Shown here in pieces: positions 1 through 8,287 of a stretch of DNA of 64,000 bases. Under the pieces are notes generated by a model, which had not been told where the DNA came from, did not search any database, and saw nothing but the letters and a program-made list of their open reading frames with translations. Where the stretch lies: positions 1 to 64,000 of the forward strand of contig CAZTGZ010000011.1 of the NCBI GenBank assembly GCA_964613385.1. The letters run 5' to 3'. The DNA comes from CAZTGZ01 sp964613385. GTDB lineage: Bacteria; Bacteroidota; Bacteroidia; NS11-12g; UBA9320. Both the position numbers and the translations under genes were made by a program. How positions within the stretch are numbered: the first letter of the stretch is position 1; each line of letters begins with the position of its first letter.

Positions 1-60
1 TGGAAAAGCGGCATGCAAATTTGTCTTAGATACCTGCCTACAATTAATGCTAACGGTTTC

Positions 61-165
61 GGGTAAGCGAAGAGGGAGCATTTTACCCCATAGCCACCTT
101 ATATACGAATGTAGCTTCCAATCCGGAATTTTCCATCAATATTCATGCTCCCTTTTCGCTTACCC
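61..165. repeat. 21 bp inverted repeat with 63 bp spacer
   Basis: The left arm, 61-81, begins GGGTAAGCGAAG and the right arm, 145-165, ends CGCTTACCC. The arms are complementary over 21 positions with a single G/T wobble at base 72. TAAC (51-54) and GTTA (169-172) lie just outside the arms, and a GTTAAAC sequence fitting the integron core-site consensus GTTRRRY sits at 179-185. Overall length is close to that of long integron attC sites. The spacers between the TAAC/GTTA boxes and the arms are unequal (6 and 3 nt), so it is not a textbook attC. Confidence 0.75.
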
Positions 166-340
166 AGTGTTATTGGTAGTTAAACACCAGAAGACGAATG
201 TCAGTCTATCCAGCGAAGGAACTTTTACGGAATCGGATCTTGAAATTTCCGAAATGCTGAAACTAAAAATGCTTGATTGAATACGATATGAAAGTTTGGA
301 AAAGAATGCTTCCTGAACCACCACAGATACATAAAAATTA

Positions 341-383
341 CCAATAACTACCTTATAGGCGAGGTAAAGTTAATGTTATTTGG
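341..383. repeat. Compact stem-loop with bulge, next to integrase 3' end
   Basis: CCAATAAC (341-348) can pair with GTTATTTGG (375-383) with one bulged T. Inside it TACCT (349-353) pairs with AGGTA (362-366). TAAC (345-348) can alternatively pair with GTTA (369-372), leaving a two-base AA bulge. The outer motif GTTATT(T)GG also ends the larger inverted repeat about 200 bp away. It could be a recombination site, or simply a chance structure in the 3' flank of the integrase gene. Confidence 0.45.
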
Positions 384-409
384 CCTTTTTTAAAAGGATT
401 CCCGATGGA

Positions 410-1537
410 TTACAAGGTATCGTATGGCGACTTAATGCGACTCAATTGCCGCTGACTGACATGCGTGTAAATCTCCGTGGTCTTACTGCTGTTATGACCC
501 AACAATTCCTGGATATACCGGATGTCAGTTCCAGACTCTAATAAATGCGTCGCGTAACTGTGCCGTAACCAATGCAATGTCACCGGCTTCTTATTCCCGG
601 CAATGGAACACGCACGTTTTAATACTAATTGTAAACTGCGCTCATCATATCGATGTCCCTTCACCTGCCCCTCAAATACAAACCTCACCGGCTTGTATAA
701 CTCAAAGTACTCATCCAATTCCCTTAAAATCTTTGGACTCATCGGAACCATCCTGTCCTTGCGACCCTTCGATTGCCTGATGTGCAACATTCCCCGATCC
801 CGGTGTATATCCTCCGGCATCATCCTCAATAATTCACCACACCTTAACCCACAACTATAGATGAATGATAACATTAACCGGTGCTTTTGATTGGTCAGTG
901 CCCGTAAAATATCCTTTACCTCCTCCTTGCTTAAAACGTTAGGCAGCTTGTTCTCTTTCTTCGGACGAAATAATATGACAGGGTCTAACTTTTTATCAGC
1001 TAACGTATTATAATATAGCTTAATGGCGCTAATAACCTGACTCTGATACGACGAGGACCTTTTCGCCTCCAAAATATGCACATTGTTAAAATGTACCACA
1101 TCCTCATTCGTAATTTCCTTAATCTCAATATCTACGTAAAATGCAAAGAATACCCTCAAAGCTTGTACATAAACCTGAATAGTAGAATCACTATACCTCC
1201 TTACCCGTAAATACCGGGCAAATTGCTGCAATGCCTCGTCCTTCTCAGGTGTTAATTGAACAGCCGAAGTAACAGACGTTTCCCTGACTTTTATTTCCGC
1301 CGTTGTTATAACGCCATAATATCCCAAGGACTCCTTTAATCTCTCGTAATTCTGCAGATGATTAGCTACATACCAAAATTGTTCCTCAGGCTTCCATCGG
1401 GCCCTGAATTTTTTCTTCAATAATTCTTTAACTTCAGCACTATACGGAAATCGAATGCCAATAACAGATTGTCCTGATACTTGCTCAATCGAAAGCCGGA
1501 AATGAATAGTTGCCGAAGAATGTGACTGGGGGTTCAT
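410..1537 (-). CDS. Tyrosine recombinase / site-specific integrase
   Basis: This is a 375-residue XerC/D-like tyrosine recombinase that cuts and rejoins DNA through a 3'-phosphotyrosine intermediate. The catalytic set looks intact: R232 in SCGLRCGEL, a lysine at 257-260 in KGRKDR, H322 and R325 in HWLRHS, H348 in LGH, and the nucleophile Y357 in EIYTHV. A SAM-like core-binding domain covers about residues 100-180. Residues 12-60 form a separate N-terminal module with the pattern FPY...LLKKKFRARW...FWYV, seen in many Bacteroidota integrases and reminiscent of the HARP motif. I do not see the extra helix insertion that defines classical IntI integron integrases. It is unlike the long-armed phage integrases with an AP2-like domain. 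Its 3' end faces the hairpin elements at 61-383. Start is ATG at 1537. Confidence 0.93.
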   Translation of the reverse strand: MNPQSHSSATIHFRLSIEQVSGQSVIGIRFPYSAEVKELLKKKFRARWKPEEQFWYVANHLQNYERLKESLGYYGVITTAEIKVRETSVTSAVQLTPEKDEALQQFARYLRVRRYSDSTIQVYVQALRVFFAFYVDIEIKEITNEDVVHFNNVHILEAKRSSSYQSQVISAIKLYYNTLADKKLDPVILFRPKKENKLPNVLSKEEVKDILRALTNQKHRLMLSFIYSCGLRCGELLRMMPEDIHRDRGMLHIRQSKGRKDRMVPMSPKILRELDEYFELYKPVRFVFEGQVKGHRYDERSLQLVLKRACSIAGNKKPVTLHWLRHSYATHLLESGTDIRYIQELLGHNSSKTTEIYTHVSQRQLSRIKSPYDTL

Positions 1538-1614
1538 TCTTCAATGCGATTAATTTGATTATCAAACCAAATACAAAAAGTTAATATCTTATCAATGATT
1601 CCGACAAAAGCGAC

Positions 1615-4600
1615 CTATCTGGCGATAATCATGATTTGCCTGAACCGTTGATTCCCTTCTCCGATCTCGACCAAATACATCCCTTCGTTAAGATCAGAAA
1701 CATCAATTATCTCTTCTTTAGAGACGCTCAACTGGCGGCATATACGGCCTCTTGTGTCCCAAATAGTTAATTCACTTATACCGGATGTATTCTGTATCCA
1801 AAGTAGATTCTGAATGGGGTTAGGAACCACCTGTGGAACAACCGAAGTCTGGTCTCTGATGCCAACACCTACAGTTACCCGGAATGGAAGACGCAATGTG
1901 TCATTCAAAGGCTCTAAATCTGAATATCTCGTAAAAAACAAAGCCTCCGCCTGCCCGATATCACTAAATGACAAGGTAGAATCAAACGCAATTCGAAGCT
2001 CTTCACCCGAAGCAACAATGGCACTTTTATTATTCACATAGACCATATTGCCATTCACAAATACCTGACATGTCACACCAAATGGATTGATTTCATCCAA
2101 ACGACCATCATTTTCTATGGTTACCACCGGACGATACGTCATACCTCTTCGCAATAAAGTGTCGGCCGTTGGAAATTCAAATCTCAACGCTCTGATATCA
2201 TGGGCCTTATCAAAATAAACACGTCCTTTGATACTGTCGTTTTCTATAAAAATATCCCCCTGAGCTTTTACCCATGCATGTACTATAGCATCTCCCTTAA
2301 ACTTTGAGTTGATTATATTGGAAAGCGGAATATTCAAAGAAGCCCCGGGTTGTATGGTTCCTATATCAGCGCTATCTGAATAAATGGTGTTTGCTGAAAG
2401 ATCTATTTGAAGATACACTTTACCTTGAACCACCGAGCTAAAACTCTCATTATTCACACGCATAGAAGGAACAATATTCTGAGTTCCATAAATAATCGTA
2501 TCGGAAAATCCTCCTAAATTATAGGTTAAAAGACGGTAATCTATATCTCTGGTGACATAAAACCAGGAGGAAAATTTATTGTTGAAAGGTTCCTCATCGT
2601 TATATAATAAGCTAATATTCAAAGCGTAGTCGCCGGTTTGATCAAAAACGACCGGATCAAAACCACCAATAAGCAGCGTGTCACCCGGATTTAAATCAAA
2701 TCGAGGTTTAATAGAATCCCGATAAACAAGTTGTTGACCCTTGAAAATTTCTATGATAACGGGAATATCTGCATGAACCGCTCCAATTCCTTCATTTCTC
2801 ACTTTAAAAAGACAACCAATGCTGTCTGTTGGCGCCTGAAATCTTTGATCGGTAAAAGGACTTATCGATTCCAGGATGCTTACATCATTTCCTTTCTCAA
2901 GTTTCAATTGAGTAACCAGGGTGTCGTTTGAGAACTTTTGATCTGCTCCCAATTTGGTGTATGAGATGCATTGTAACGTAACGAGCGTATCCGGCGAAGA
3001 GAAATTCCTGAATAATGCTTGGGCCAGTGACAACGCACCAACAGAAATCCGAACACTGTCCCTAAACAACAACGGTCCATTCGGATAACGAATTTCCATG
3101 ATTACAGGTACAGTATCCTGATTTTTAATCCCATAATTATTTACCTGAACAAACGGACGGAAAATGTCTTTTTTCGCATATCTCAGGGTGTCACTCGGTC
3201 GTAAAAATTTACTAACACCGACATCATTGCTCTTGACAACATCAAAGTAAGCCTTTAAAGTGTCATTGGAGGGGAATGAATCTCTGTTTAAACGTGTATA
3301 TGCCTGAACATAGTGAATTCCATCCAATTGAACCGGAAATGTATCGTAGGTCAAAATCTGACTCGCACCGCCACTCAAACTAACCAATTTAGTGCGCGAA
3401 TACAAAACAGAACTGTTGCGTATGATCCTGAAAGTAACAGGTACATTATTCTGAGCGTTGGCTCCGTAATTAATGACTCTTATCACCGGCCAGATAGAAT
3501 CCCTGTTTAACTCATAAGTTCCACCATTCATCGGTTCAAATAAATTGTCGACCGCCATGTCATTGCGCACCACCATCCAAAAATTTGTCCGGACTTCGTT
3601 GTTGTCAACAACCTTGTCTAACTGTAACCCACTGTATGCCCGACAAGTAAATTGCCCCAGGTTGTTCTTGCTGAAACCGGAACGGAAATTAACCCGAATC
3701 GTGTCGTTGCTTTTTAGTGTAATGCGTTGAGAATCAAGATATACTTGCTGCCCGTAAATATTTCTAATCTCAAAGAAAACCGGAAAACTATCGTTTTGGT
3801 CATTAAAACCATAATTGATAAAAGTTGCTGAAGGAATAATGGTATCCTTGGCTGAATAGTCAAATGTATCGAGATCTTGCGGGTTGTTAATATTAAAGCA
3901 GGCCACATCCTGATCTACCTGTAATCTTGGCTGAATATTAAATTTAAAATCGTAACCGGGACTAAATGGAACCCAATTGGTATCACCCAAAGGAGCAGCA
4001 AAGTAAAAAACATTCGGACGAACAGGTTCTTCTAATTGGTAGGCAAAAGCCACATTTTGCGTGGTTACCTGCCTTATACCTACAAAGAAATTTTTCTCAA
4101 TCTTAACTTTAGGAATAACCGGTAATATATAGGCGCCAAATGCAGCCGTTAATGTGTCCGAGGTAAATATGTTCTTTCCGGGTTGAGACCCACTTGCATT
4201 TGCTTCCCAAATACCAAACTGAAACTGACGTCCACCAAATCCAAAACTCACCTGAATTTGATTGATATACCTCGCACTATCACTGTAAAATCTGGCTACA
4301 AAATCCCCGGTAGAGCCTCCAAAACCAATACCACCCGGCCCCATAGCCGCAAAAGGATCAACGTGAGAACAAACGTAATAATTAACAATACGGGATATCT
4401 GTCCAATATTGTCCGAAGTGTCGCCATCGTCTTCGAGGGTAATCTTGATGTTCTCCGTTCCTAAGGTGTCCGGAATGTAATTGCCAAACTTTACCAGTAC
4501 TTCTTCATTCGGCCTTAAACTATCAAGGATGATGGTATCCTGAAAATGGTTACTCCCACTAATATCCAGAAAACATCGGTAACCATACAAAGTCTTTCTT

Positions 4601-5370
4601 CCAACATTTTCTACTATGGCTTTTATGGTATCCGGCACACCCATTAAAACAGGAATGCTGCCTAAACAATAAATATTCCTGATTTGAGCATTTCTGTCGT
4701 GTTTGTAATAGTTGATTTTAACATGGGGCTTATCCGTGCGGCTGATATTGGTATAATCAACAGGAGTATAGCTGCCATATTTTGCTTTCATTTCATTGGC
4801 ACTTACAAAGTATGATACGGTAAAACTGTTCTCATAAGCCCATGAAATCAGCTGATCCTGTGCACTGTCGCAAATGAATTCTGTGAGCATTTCGAAATGT
4901 GTAGCCTGTCCGCTTGTATCAAAACGATGGAAAAGCGCCTGATTAAATTCAAAGATCTGGTAACCGGGACTATTGGAAATGATGGCAGCAGGATTCCCTT
5001 CATAAACCAATTTCATATGTGATTTTGCGGATTCAGCTTTCCAATCTAAACTGCCTGATCCAAAATCCGCAGTACCTGTGTTTCCAATATAAATCCGGAA
5101 AATCGCATTGCCCTTCAAACTTCCAAAACCATCCTTATAAAATTCTATGCTTCGAATGGTATCCCCATGCGTCAACGAGCCCAGACTCCCGGACGGATAA
5201 ATATAGGCAAATCGGCTATATCTAAAGGCTGTATCATCCGATAACATAGGACCAAAATTTGCTGTACCACCCAGTTGACGACTTCCTATGGTCGTTGATT
5301 GACCAAAGGATACATCCGCAAAATATGAAGTTGTCAGGGTGAAAAATAGTATTTGAAAGAATCGATTCAT
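1615..5370 (-). CDS. Large secreted multi-repeat protein with T9SS sorting domain
   Basis: A 1251-residue exported protein. Residues 1-23 are a signal peptide ending near VSFGQ. Residues about 24-230 are a unique N-terminal region. From about 495 to 1165 there are at least five divergent beta-sandwich units of 110-130 residues, each opening with a variant of NDVGVSKFLRPSDTL and carrying phrases such as VNNYG...PVIMEI; they resemble CARDB/CARDB-like adhesion modules. The last 75 residues, from VVPNPIQN to the final IMIIAR, form a type A T9SS sorting domain, so the protein should cross the outer membrane and be attached to the surface or released. Function beyond surface exposure is unknown. 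It stands alone on the minus strand, divergent from the DUF255 gene. Confidence 0.85.
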   Translation of the reverse strand: MNRFFQILFFTLTTSYFADVSFGQSTTIGSRQLGGTANFGPMLSDDTAFRYSRFAYIYPSGSLGSLTHGDTIRSIEFYKDGFGSLKGNAIFRIYIGNTGTADFGSGSLDWKAESAKSHMKLVYEGNPAAIISNSPGYQIFEFNQALFHRFDTSGQATHFEMLTEFICDSAQDQLISWAYENSFTVSYFVSANEMKAKYGSYTPVDYTNISRTDKPHVKINYYKHDRNAQIRNIYCLGSIPVLMGVPDTIKAIVENVGRKTLYGYRCFLDISGSNHFQDTIILDSLRPNEEVLVKFGNYIPDTLGTENIKITLEDDGDTSDNIGQISRIVNYYVCSHVDPFAAMGPGGIGFGGSTGDFVARFYSDSARYINQIQVSFGFGGRQFQFGIWEANASGSQPGKNIFTSDTLTAAFGAYILPVIPKVKIEKNFFVGIRQVTTQNVAFAYQLEEPVRPNVFYFAAPLGDTNWVPFSPGYDFKFNIQPRLQVDQDVACFNINNPQDLDTFDYSAKDTIIPSATFINYGFNDQNDSFPVFFEIRNIYGQQVYLDSQRITLKSNDTIRVNFRSGFSKNNLGQFTCRAYSGLQLDKVVDNNEVRTNFWMVVRNDMAVDNLFEPMNGGTYELNRDSIWPVIRVINYGANAQNNVPVTFRIIRNSSVLYSRTKLVSLSGGASQILTYDTFPVQLDGIHYVQAYTRLNRDSFPSNDTLKAYFDVVKSNDVGVSKFLRPSDTLRYAKKDIFRPFVQVNNYGIKNQDTVPVIMEIRYPNGPLLFRDSVRISVGALSLAQALFRNFSSPDTLVTLQCISYTKLGADQKFSNDTLVTQLKLEKGNDVSILESISPFTDQRFQAPTDSIGCLFKVRNEGIGAVHADIPVIIEIFKGQQLVYRDSIKPRFDLNPGDTLLIGGFDPVVFDQTGDYALNISLLYNDEEPFNNKFSSWFYVTRDIDYRLLTYNLGGFSDTIIYGTQNIVPSMRVNNESFSSVVQGKVYLQIDLSANTIYSDSADIGTIQPGASLNIPLSNIINSKFKGDAIVHAWVKAQGDIFIENDSIKGRVYFDKAHDIRALRFEFPTADTLLRRGMTYRPVVTIENDGRLDEINPFGVTCQVFVNGNMVYVNNKSAIVASGEELRIAFDSTLSFSDIGQAEALFFTRYSDLEPLNDTLRLPFRVTVGVGIRDQTSVVPQVVPNPIQNLLWIQNTSGISELTIWDTRGRICRQLSVSKEEIIDVSDLNEGMYLVEIGEGNQRFRQIMIIAR

Positions 5371-5508
5371 GAACTAAAGTGCATTTTAAACAATAGAATC
5401 CAAAAGCTCAGAAAAGTTGCCTCCTTTTTTTGCATTATTTGCACACGTGATTTTACCAACCTTGCCGGAGAAGAAGCCTTTCATTCGATTCGGCTGTATC
5501 TTTTCATT

Positions 5509-5516
5509 TAACTTTG
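5509..5516 (+). promoter_or_regulatory. Candidate -7 element TAACTTTG
   Basis: An exact match to the Bacteroidetes -7 consensus TAnnTTTG, only 4 nt upstream of the ATG of the DUF255 gene. If used, transcription would begin at or very near the start codon. No good TTTG -33 box is visible at the usual 19-21 bp spacing. Confidence 0.4.
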
Positions 5517-5520
5517 TCCA

Positions 5521-7557
5521 ATGCAGCCTTCTGAAAACTATAAAGCGAATGACCTGATTCACGAAACCAGTACCTACCTGTTACAACATGCGTATAATCC
5601 GGTGAATTGGCTGGCCTGGAACGCAAAGAGTCAGGAATTAGCGCGGCAAAGAAATTTACCGGTTCTTATAAGTATCGGATACTCAGCTTGTCATTGGTGC
5701 CATGTGATGGAACGCGAAAGTTTTACAAATCAGGAAGTTGCCGATCTGTTGAATGCAAATTTCACCTGTATAAAAATTGATAGGGAAGAAAGACCGGACC
5801 TTGACCATATTTACATGCAGGCTCTCCAGGTAATCACCGGACAAGGCGGTTGGCCGCTCAATGTATTTACACTTCCGGATATGCGGCCATTTCACGGAGG
5901 AACCTACTTTACTCGACAAAATTTTATTCATGTTTTAAATCGGGTCTCAGAAGAATTCCAACAAAACCAGCCAAAACTGGAAACTTACGCTCAAAATCTG
6001 CAAGAAGGACTCATCCAACAACAGAAACCGCTGTTAAAATTTGCACTTCACGAACCGGATATTCAGTTGCTGAACCAGGGTTTGGAAACCTATGAGCAAC
6101 AATTCGATACAATACATGGAGGAGATGCAGGCAATCCGAAATTTCCCATGCCCCCGAATTTGTTGTTTCTTTTGAAATGGGTTAGAAACAATCAACAGCC
6201 TTCCATCCGTAATCATATCTTACGAACATTGAACAATATGGGTATGGGCGGAATCTATGATCAAATTGGTGGCGGCTTCGCCAGATATTCGACCGATGCT
6301 TATTGGAAAGTTCCTCATTTTGAAAAAATGCTTTACGACAACGCACAACTTTTAAAAGTATATGCAGAAGCATTTTCCATGGACTCAAATCCAGAATTTA
6401 AACGTTTATGTACACAAACTATTGAATGGTTGCAGAGAGAAATGAAATCGGAACAAGGGCTGTTTTACAGTGCGCTCGATGCCGATAGCGAAGGTGAAGA
6501 AGGGAAATTTTATGTGTGGACGAAAGAGGAATTTAGCCAAACACTTGGAGCTGATGCAGATCTTGGTTTAGAGTATTATAATGTAAATGAGATGGGAAAG
6601 TGGGAGGGGAAGTACATTTTGCTCAGGGATATGGACGAAGAAAAGTTCGCCGCTCAAAACGGAATGAGTTGGAATGAATGGCAGGTGAAAGCTGAAGCTA
6701 TTCGAACAAACTTGTTGAGCACCCGTTCAAAACGAATAAGGCCTAACCTGGACCAAAAGATCATTTGTTCCTGGAATGCAATGACAATCAGAGGGTTGTG
6801 TAGCGCCTATTTGCATTTAAATGAACCGAAATTCTTAACTACCGCCATTCAAACTTTCCATTCGTTGAAGAAAGAAACCTGGCAAAATGGAAAAAATAGC
6901 CTCGCGCGAATGGCTGGTCGAAGTTTTGATAAACACCCGGGATTATTGGAAGATTATGCTCATTTTGGATTGGCAGCACTGGATTTATACCAGCTGACCT
7001 CAGAAGTGGAATACTTAAAAATGGCAAACTCAATGACTAATTATTTGCTGGAAGGATTTTACGATATACAGAACTGTCAATTCTTTACTACAGATAAAAA
7101 TCATAATGACTTGATATTCAGACCATCAGAGAACTTTGATGGGGTTATGCCTTCGTCTAGTGCGGCTGCTTCTGAATTATTATGGATAGGCGGTCATCTT
7201 AATGACAATCAGAATTGGCTGGAAATTTCCAAAAAACTGACCATGTCCAATTCTCCTTTCCTGGAGAAATATCTGAATCATTTTGGCGCATGGGCGGCGC
7301 TATACATGGATATGTGCCGAGGTCCGCTGGAAATATCTGTGCTCGGGAAGAGTGCACCTGATTGGGCATTGACCTTGAAAAGAAAATTTCCGGAGTCTAT
7401 CATGAGTTGGTCCGAGAACGATGCTGATTTGCCGCTTTTGTCAGGCAAATATGATCCCTCTCAAACCCTCATTTACATTTGTCAGCGCAACACCTGCTAT
7501 GCTCCGGTGCAATCCATAAATGAGGCTTGCTCGCTTATTGACGGATACGAGCTATAA
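5521..7557 (+). CDS. DUF255 thioredoxin-fold protein (YyaL / SPATA20 family)
   Basis: A 678-residue member of the YyaL family: an N-terminal thioredoxin-like domain (about residues 1-170) fused to an (alpha/alpha)6 glycosidase-like barrel. The family hallmark CHWCH motif is at residues 57-61, preceded by LISIGYSA and followed by MERESF. Later conserved pieces include GGWPLNVF, GNPKFPMPPNLLFLL, DQIGGGFARYSTD and WKVPHFEKMLYDNA. Length is typical of the family (650-700). No signal peptide is seen, so it should be cytoplasmic. The exact substrate is not established for bacterial members. Start is ATG at 5521, right after a -7-like promoter element. The 3' end overlaps the convergent alkylation repair gene by 23 nt. 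Confidence 0.93.
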   Translation: MQPSENYKANDLIHETSTYLLQHAYNPVNWLAWNAKSQELARQRNLPVLISIGYSACHWCHVMERESFTNQEVADLLNANFTCIKIDREERPDLDHIYMQALQVITGQGGWPLNVFTLPDMRPFHGGTYFTRQNFIHVLNRVSEEFQQNQPKLETYAQNLQEGLIQQQKPLLKFALHEPDIQLLNQGLETYEQQFDTIHGGDAGNPKFPMPPNLLFLLKWVRNNQQPSIRNHILRTLNNMGMGGIYDQIGGGFARYSTDAYWKVPHFEKMLYDNAQLLKVYAEAFSMDSNPEFKRLCTQTIEWLQREMKSEQGLFYSALDADSEGEEGKFYVWTKEEFSQTLGADADLGLEYYNVNEMGKWEGKYILLRDMDEEKFAAQNGMSWNEWQVKAEAIRTNLLSTRSKRIRPNLDQKIICSWNAMTIRGLCSAYLHLNEPKFLTTAIQTFHSLKKETWQNGKNSLARMAGRSFDKHPGLLEDYAHFGLAALDLYQLTSEVEYLKMANSMTNYLLEGFYDIQNCQFFTTDKNHNDLIFRPSENFDGVMPSSSAAASELLWIGGHLNDNQNWLEISKKLTMSNSPFLEKYLNHFGAWAALYMDMCRGPLEISVLGKSAPDWALTLKRKFPESIMSWSENDADLPLLSGKYDPSQTLIYICQRNTCYAPVQSINEACSLIDGYEL

Positions 7558-8224
7558 TTTCAGGCTTTCTGAACTCACGAAGCGCGTCGGAAGCAATCCA
7601 CCTGGCTGATGGATAGGGCAACTTCGCAATTATTTCCGCGGTTTCTATGGCTTTCTCGTGCAATTCCATATTCCTTTTTCCTATTTGTCGCAGGGCCCAG
7701 TTTACCGCTTTCTTTACAAAATTACGGGCGTCATCTGAGCCATGTATAATAACCGGAAACATATTTACAAACTTCTTATTTTCAGCTTTTTTGTCATGTA
7801 CAGCCAGCGCAGCCATCAGCGCAAAAGCAGCCCTCTTCTCGAATGTCGGCTCTCTGTGCGACCAATCTTCCACCCATTCATAGGCTTTAGGTGAATGTAC
7901 AAATAAATTCAAACAAGCCTGATCTGTAATGTCCCATGAATAAAACTCAGAAAGCCACTTTTCAATCTGCCATTCTTCCATTTGCTTTGGATCCTCTATG
8001 AAAATGGCCATCAATCGAGCTTCATGATAACCTGATTCCCAGAGTCTTAATGCTAACATGTGGTCCTTGCGATAAGGCTTTGCAATAGACCGTAAAAAAG
8101 GAAGTTTTATGCCAAACGCCCGACTGGAGTCTATGCCAAATCTCGCCATGCCTTTTACATTATGTTCATCCGCATGCGATTCAAATTGATGGATTATATG
8201 CTCCAGTGTTTGTTCCGTATTCAT
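7535..8224 (-). CDS. DNA alkylation repair protein, AlkD-like
   Basis: A 229-residue all-helical HEAT-like repeat protein of the DNA alkylation repair family. AlkD glycosylases remove 3- and 7-alkylated purines without flipping the base. W97 and D101 (YSWDITDQ) and R131 (EKRAAFAL) sit at spacings like those of the catalytic Trp-Asp-Arg set of Bacillus AlkD; this is by memory of the family, not alignment. Length fits (220-240). The ATG at 8224 lies only about 7 nt beyond a strong terminator hairpin that follows the upstream S46 peptidase gene, so it probably has its own promoter or depends on read-through. It overlaps the convergent DUF255 gene at its 3' end. Confidence 0.9.
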   Translation of the reverse strand: MNTEQTLEHIIHQFESHADEHNVKGMARFGIDSSRAFGIKLPFLRSIAKPYRKDHMLALRLWESGYHEARLMAIFIEDPKQMEEWQIEKWLSEFYSWDITDQACLNLFVHSPKAYEWVEDWSHREPTFEKRAAFALMAALAVHDKKAENKKFVNMFPVIIHGSDDARNFVKKAVNWALRQIGKRNMELHEKAIETAEIIAKLPYPSARWIASDALREFRKPEIIARIRQ

Positions 8225-8230
8225 TTTTTC

Positions 8231-8271
8231 AAAAAAAAGAAAAGCTGACCATTGAGATCAGCTTTTCAAAA
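8231..8271 (-). terminator. Terminator hairpin after the DPP7-type gene
   Basis: GAAAAGCTGA (8239-8248) pairs perfectly with TCAGCTTTTC (8258-8267) around a 9-nt loop. Long A runs on both sides read as U tracts on the minus or plus strand. It lies just past the stop of the S46 peptidase gene and 7 nt before the ATG of the alkylation repair gene, so it could terminate the former and limit transcription of the latter. Confidence 0.85.
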
Positions 8272-8287
8272 AAAAAATCATACTAAA

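Larger units (their letters stand above)
1..409. other. Gene-free stretch with two hairpin-forming elements
   Basis: I see no convincing gene here. A 77-codon open frame at 47-280 (+) runs straight through one arm of a long inverted repeat and resembles nothing I know. The stretch holds a near-perfect 21 bp inverted repeat (61-81 with 145-165) and a compact bulged stem-loop (341-383). Both end in a GTTATT(T)GG motif, at 169-176 and 375-383. It lies just past the 3' end of a tyrosine recombinase gene, so it may be a recombination site region or the edge of a cassette array cut off by the window start. That reading is inference. Confidence 0.6.

Noticed and set aside
47..280. 77-codon open frame at the left edge
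   Set aside because: It runs through one arm and most of the other arm of the long inverted repeat, has no recognisable domain, and its composition looks random.
384..397. CCTTTTTTAAAAGG as a terminator hairpin
   Set aside because: The loop would have only two bases; it is an AT-rich near-palindrome rather than a stable hairpin.
410..1537. Classical integron integrase IntI
   Set aside because: The IntI-specific insertion before the HxxR motif is missing, so I call it a tyrosine recombinase and leave the integron idea as a hypothesis.
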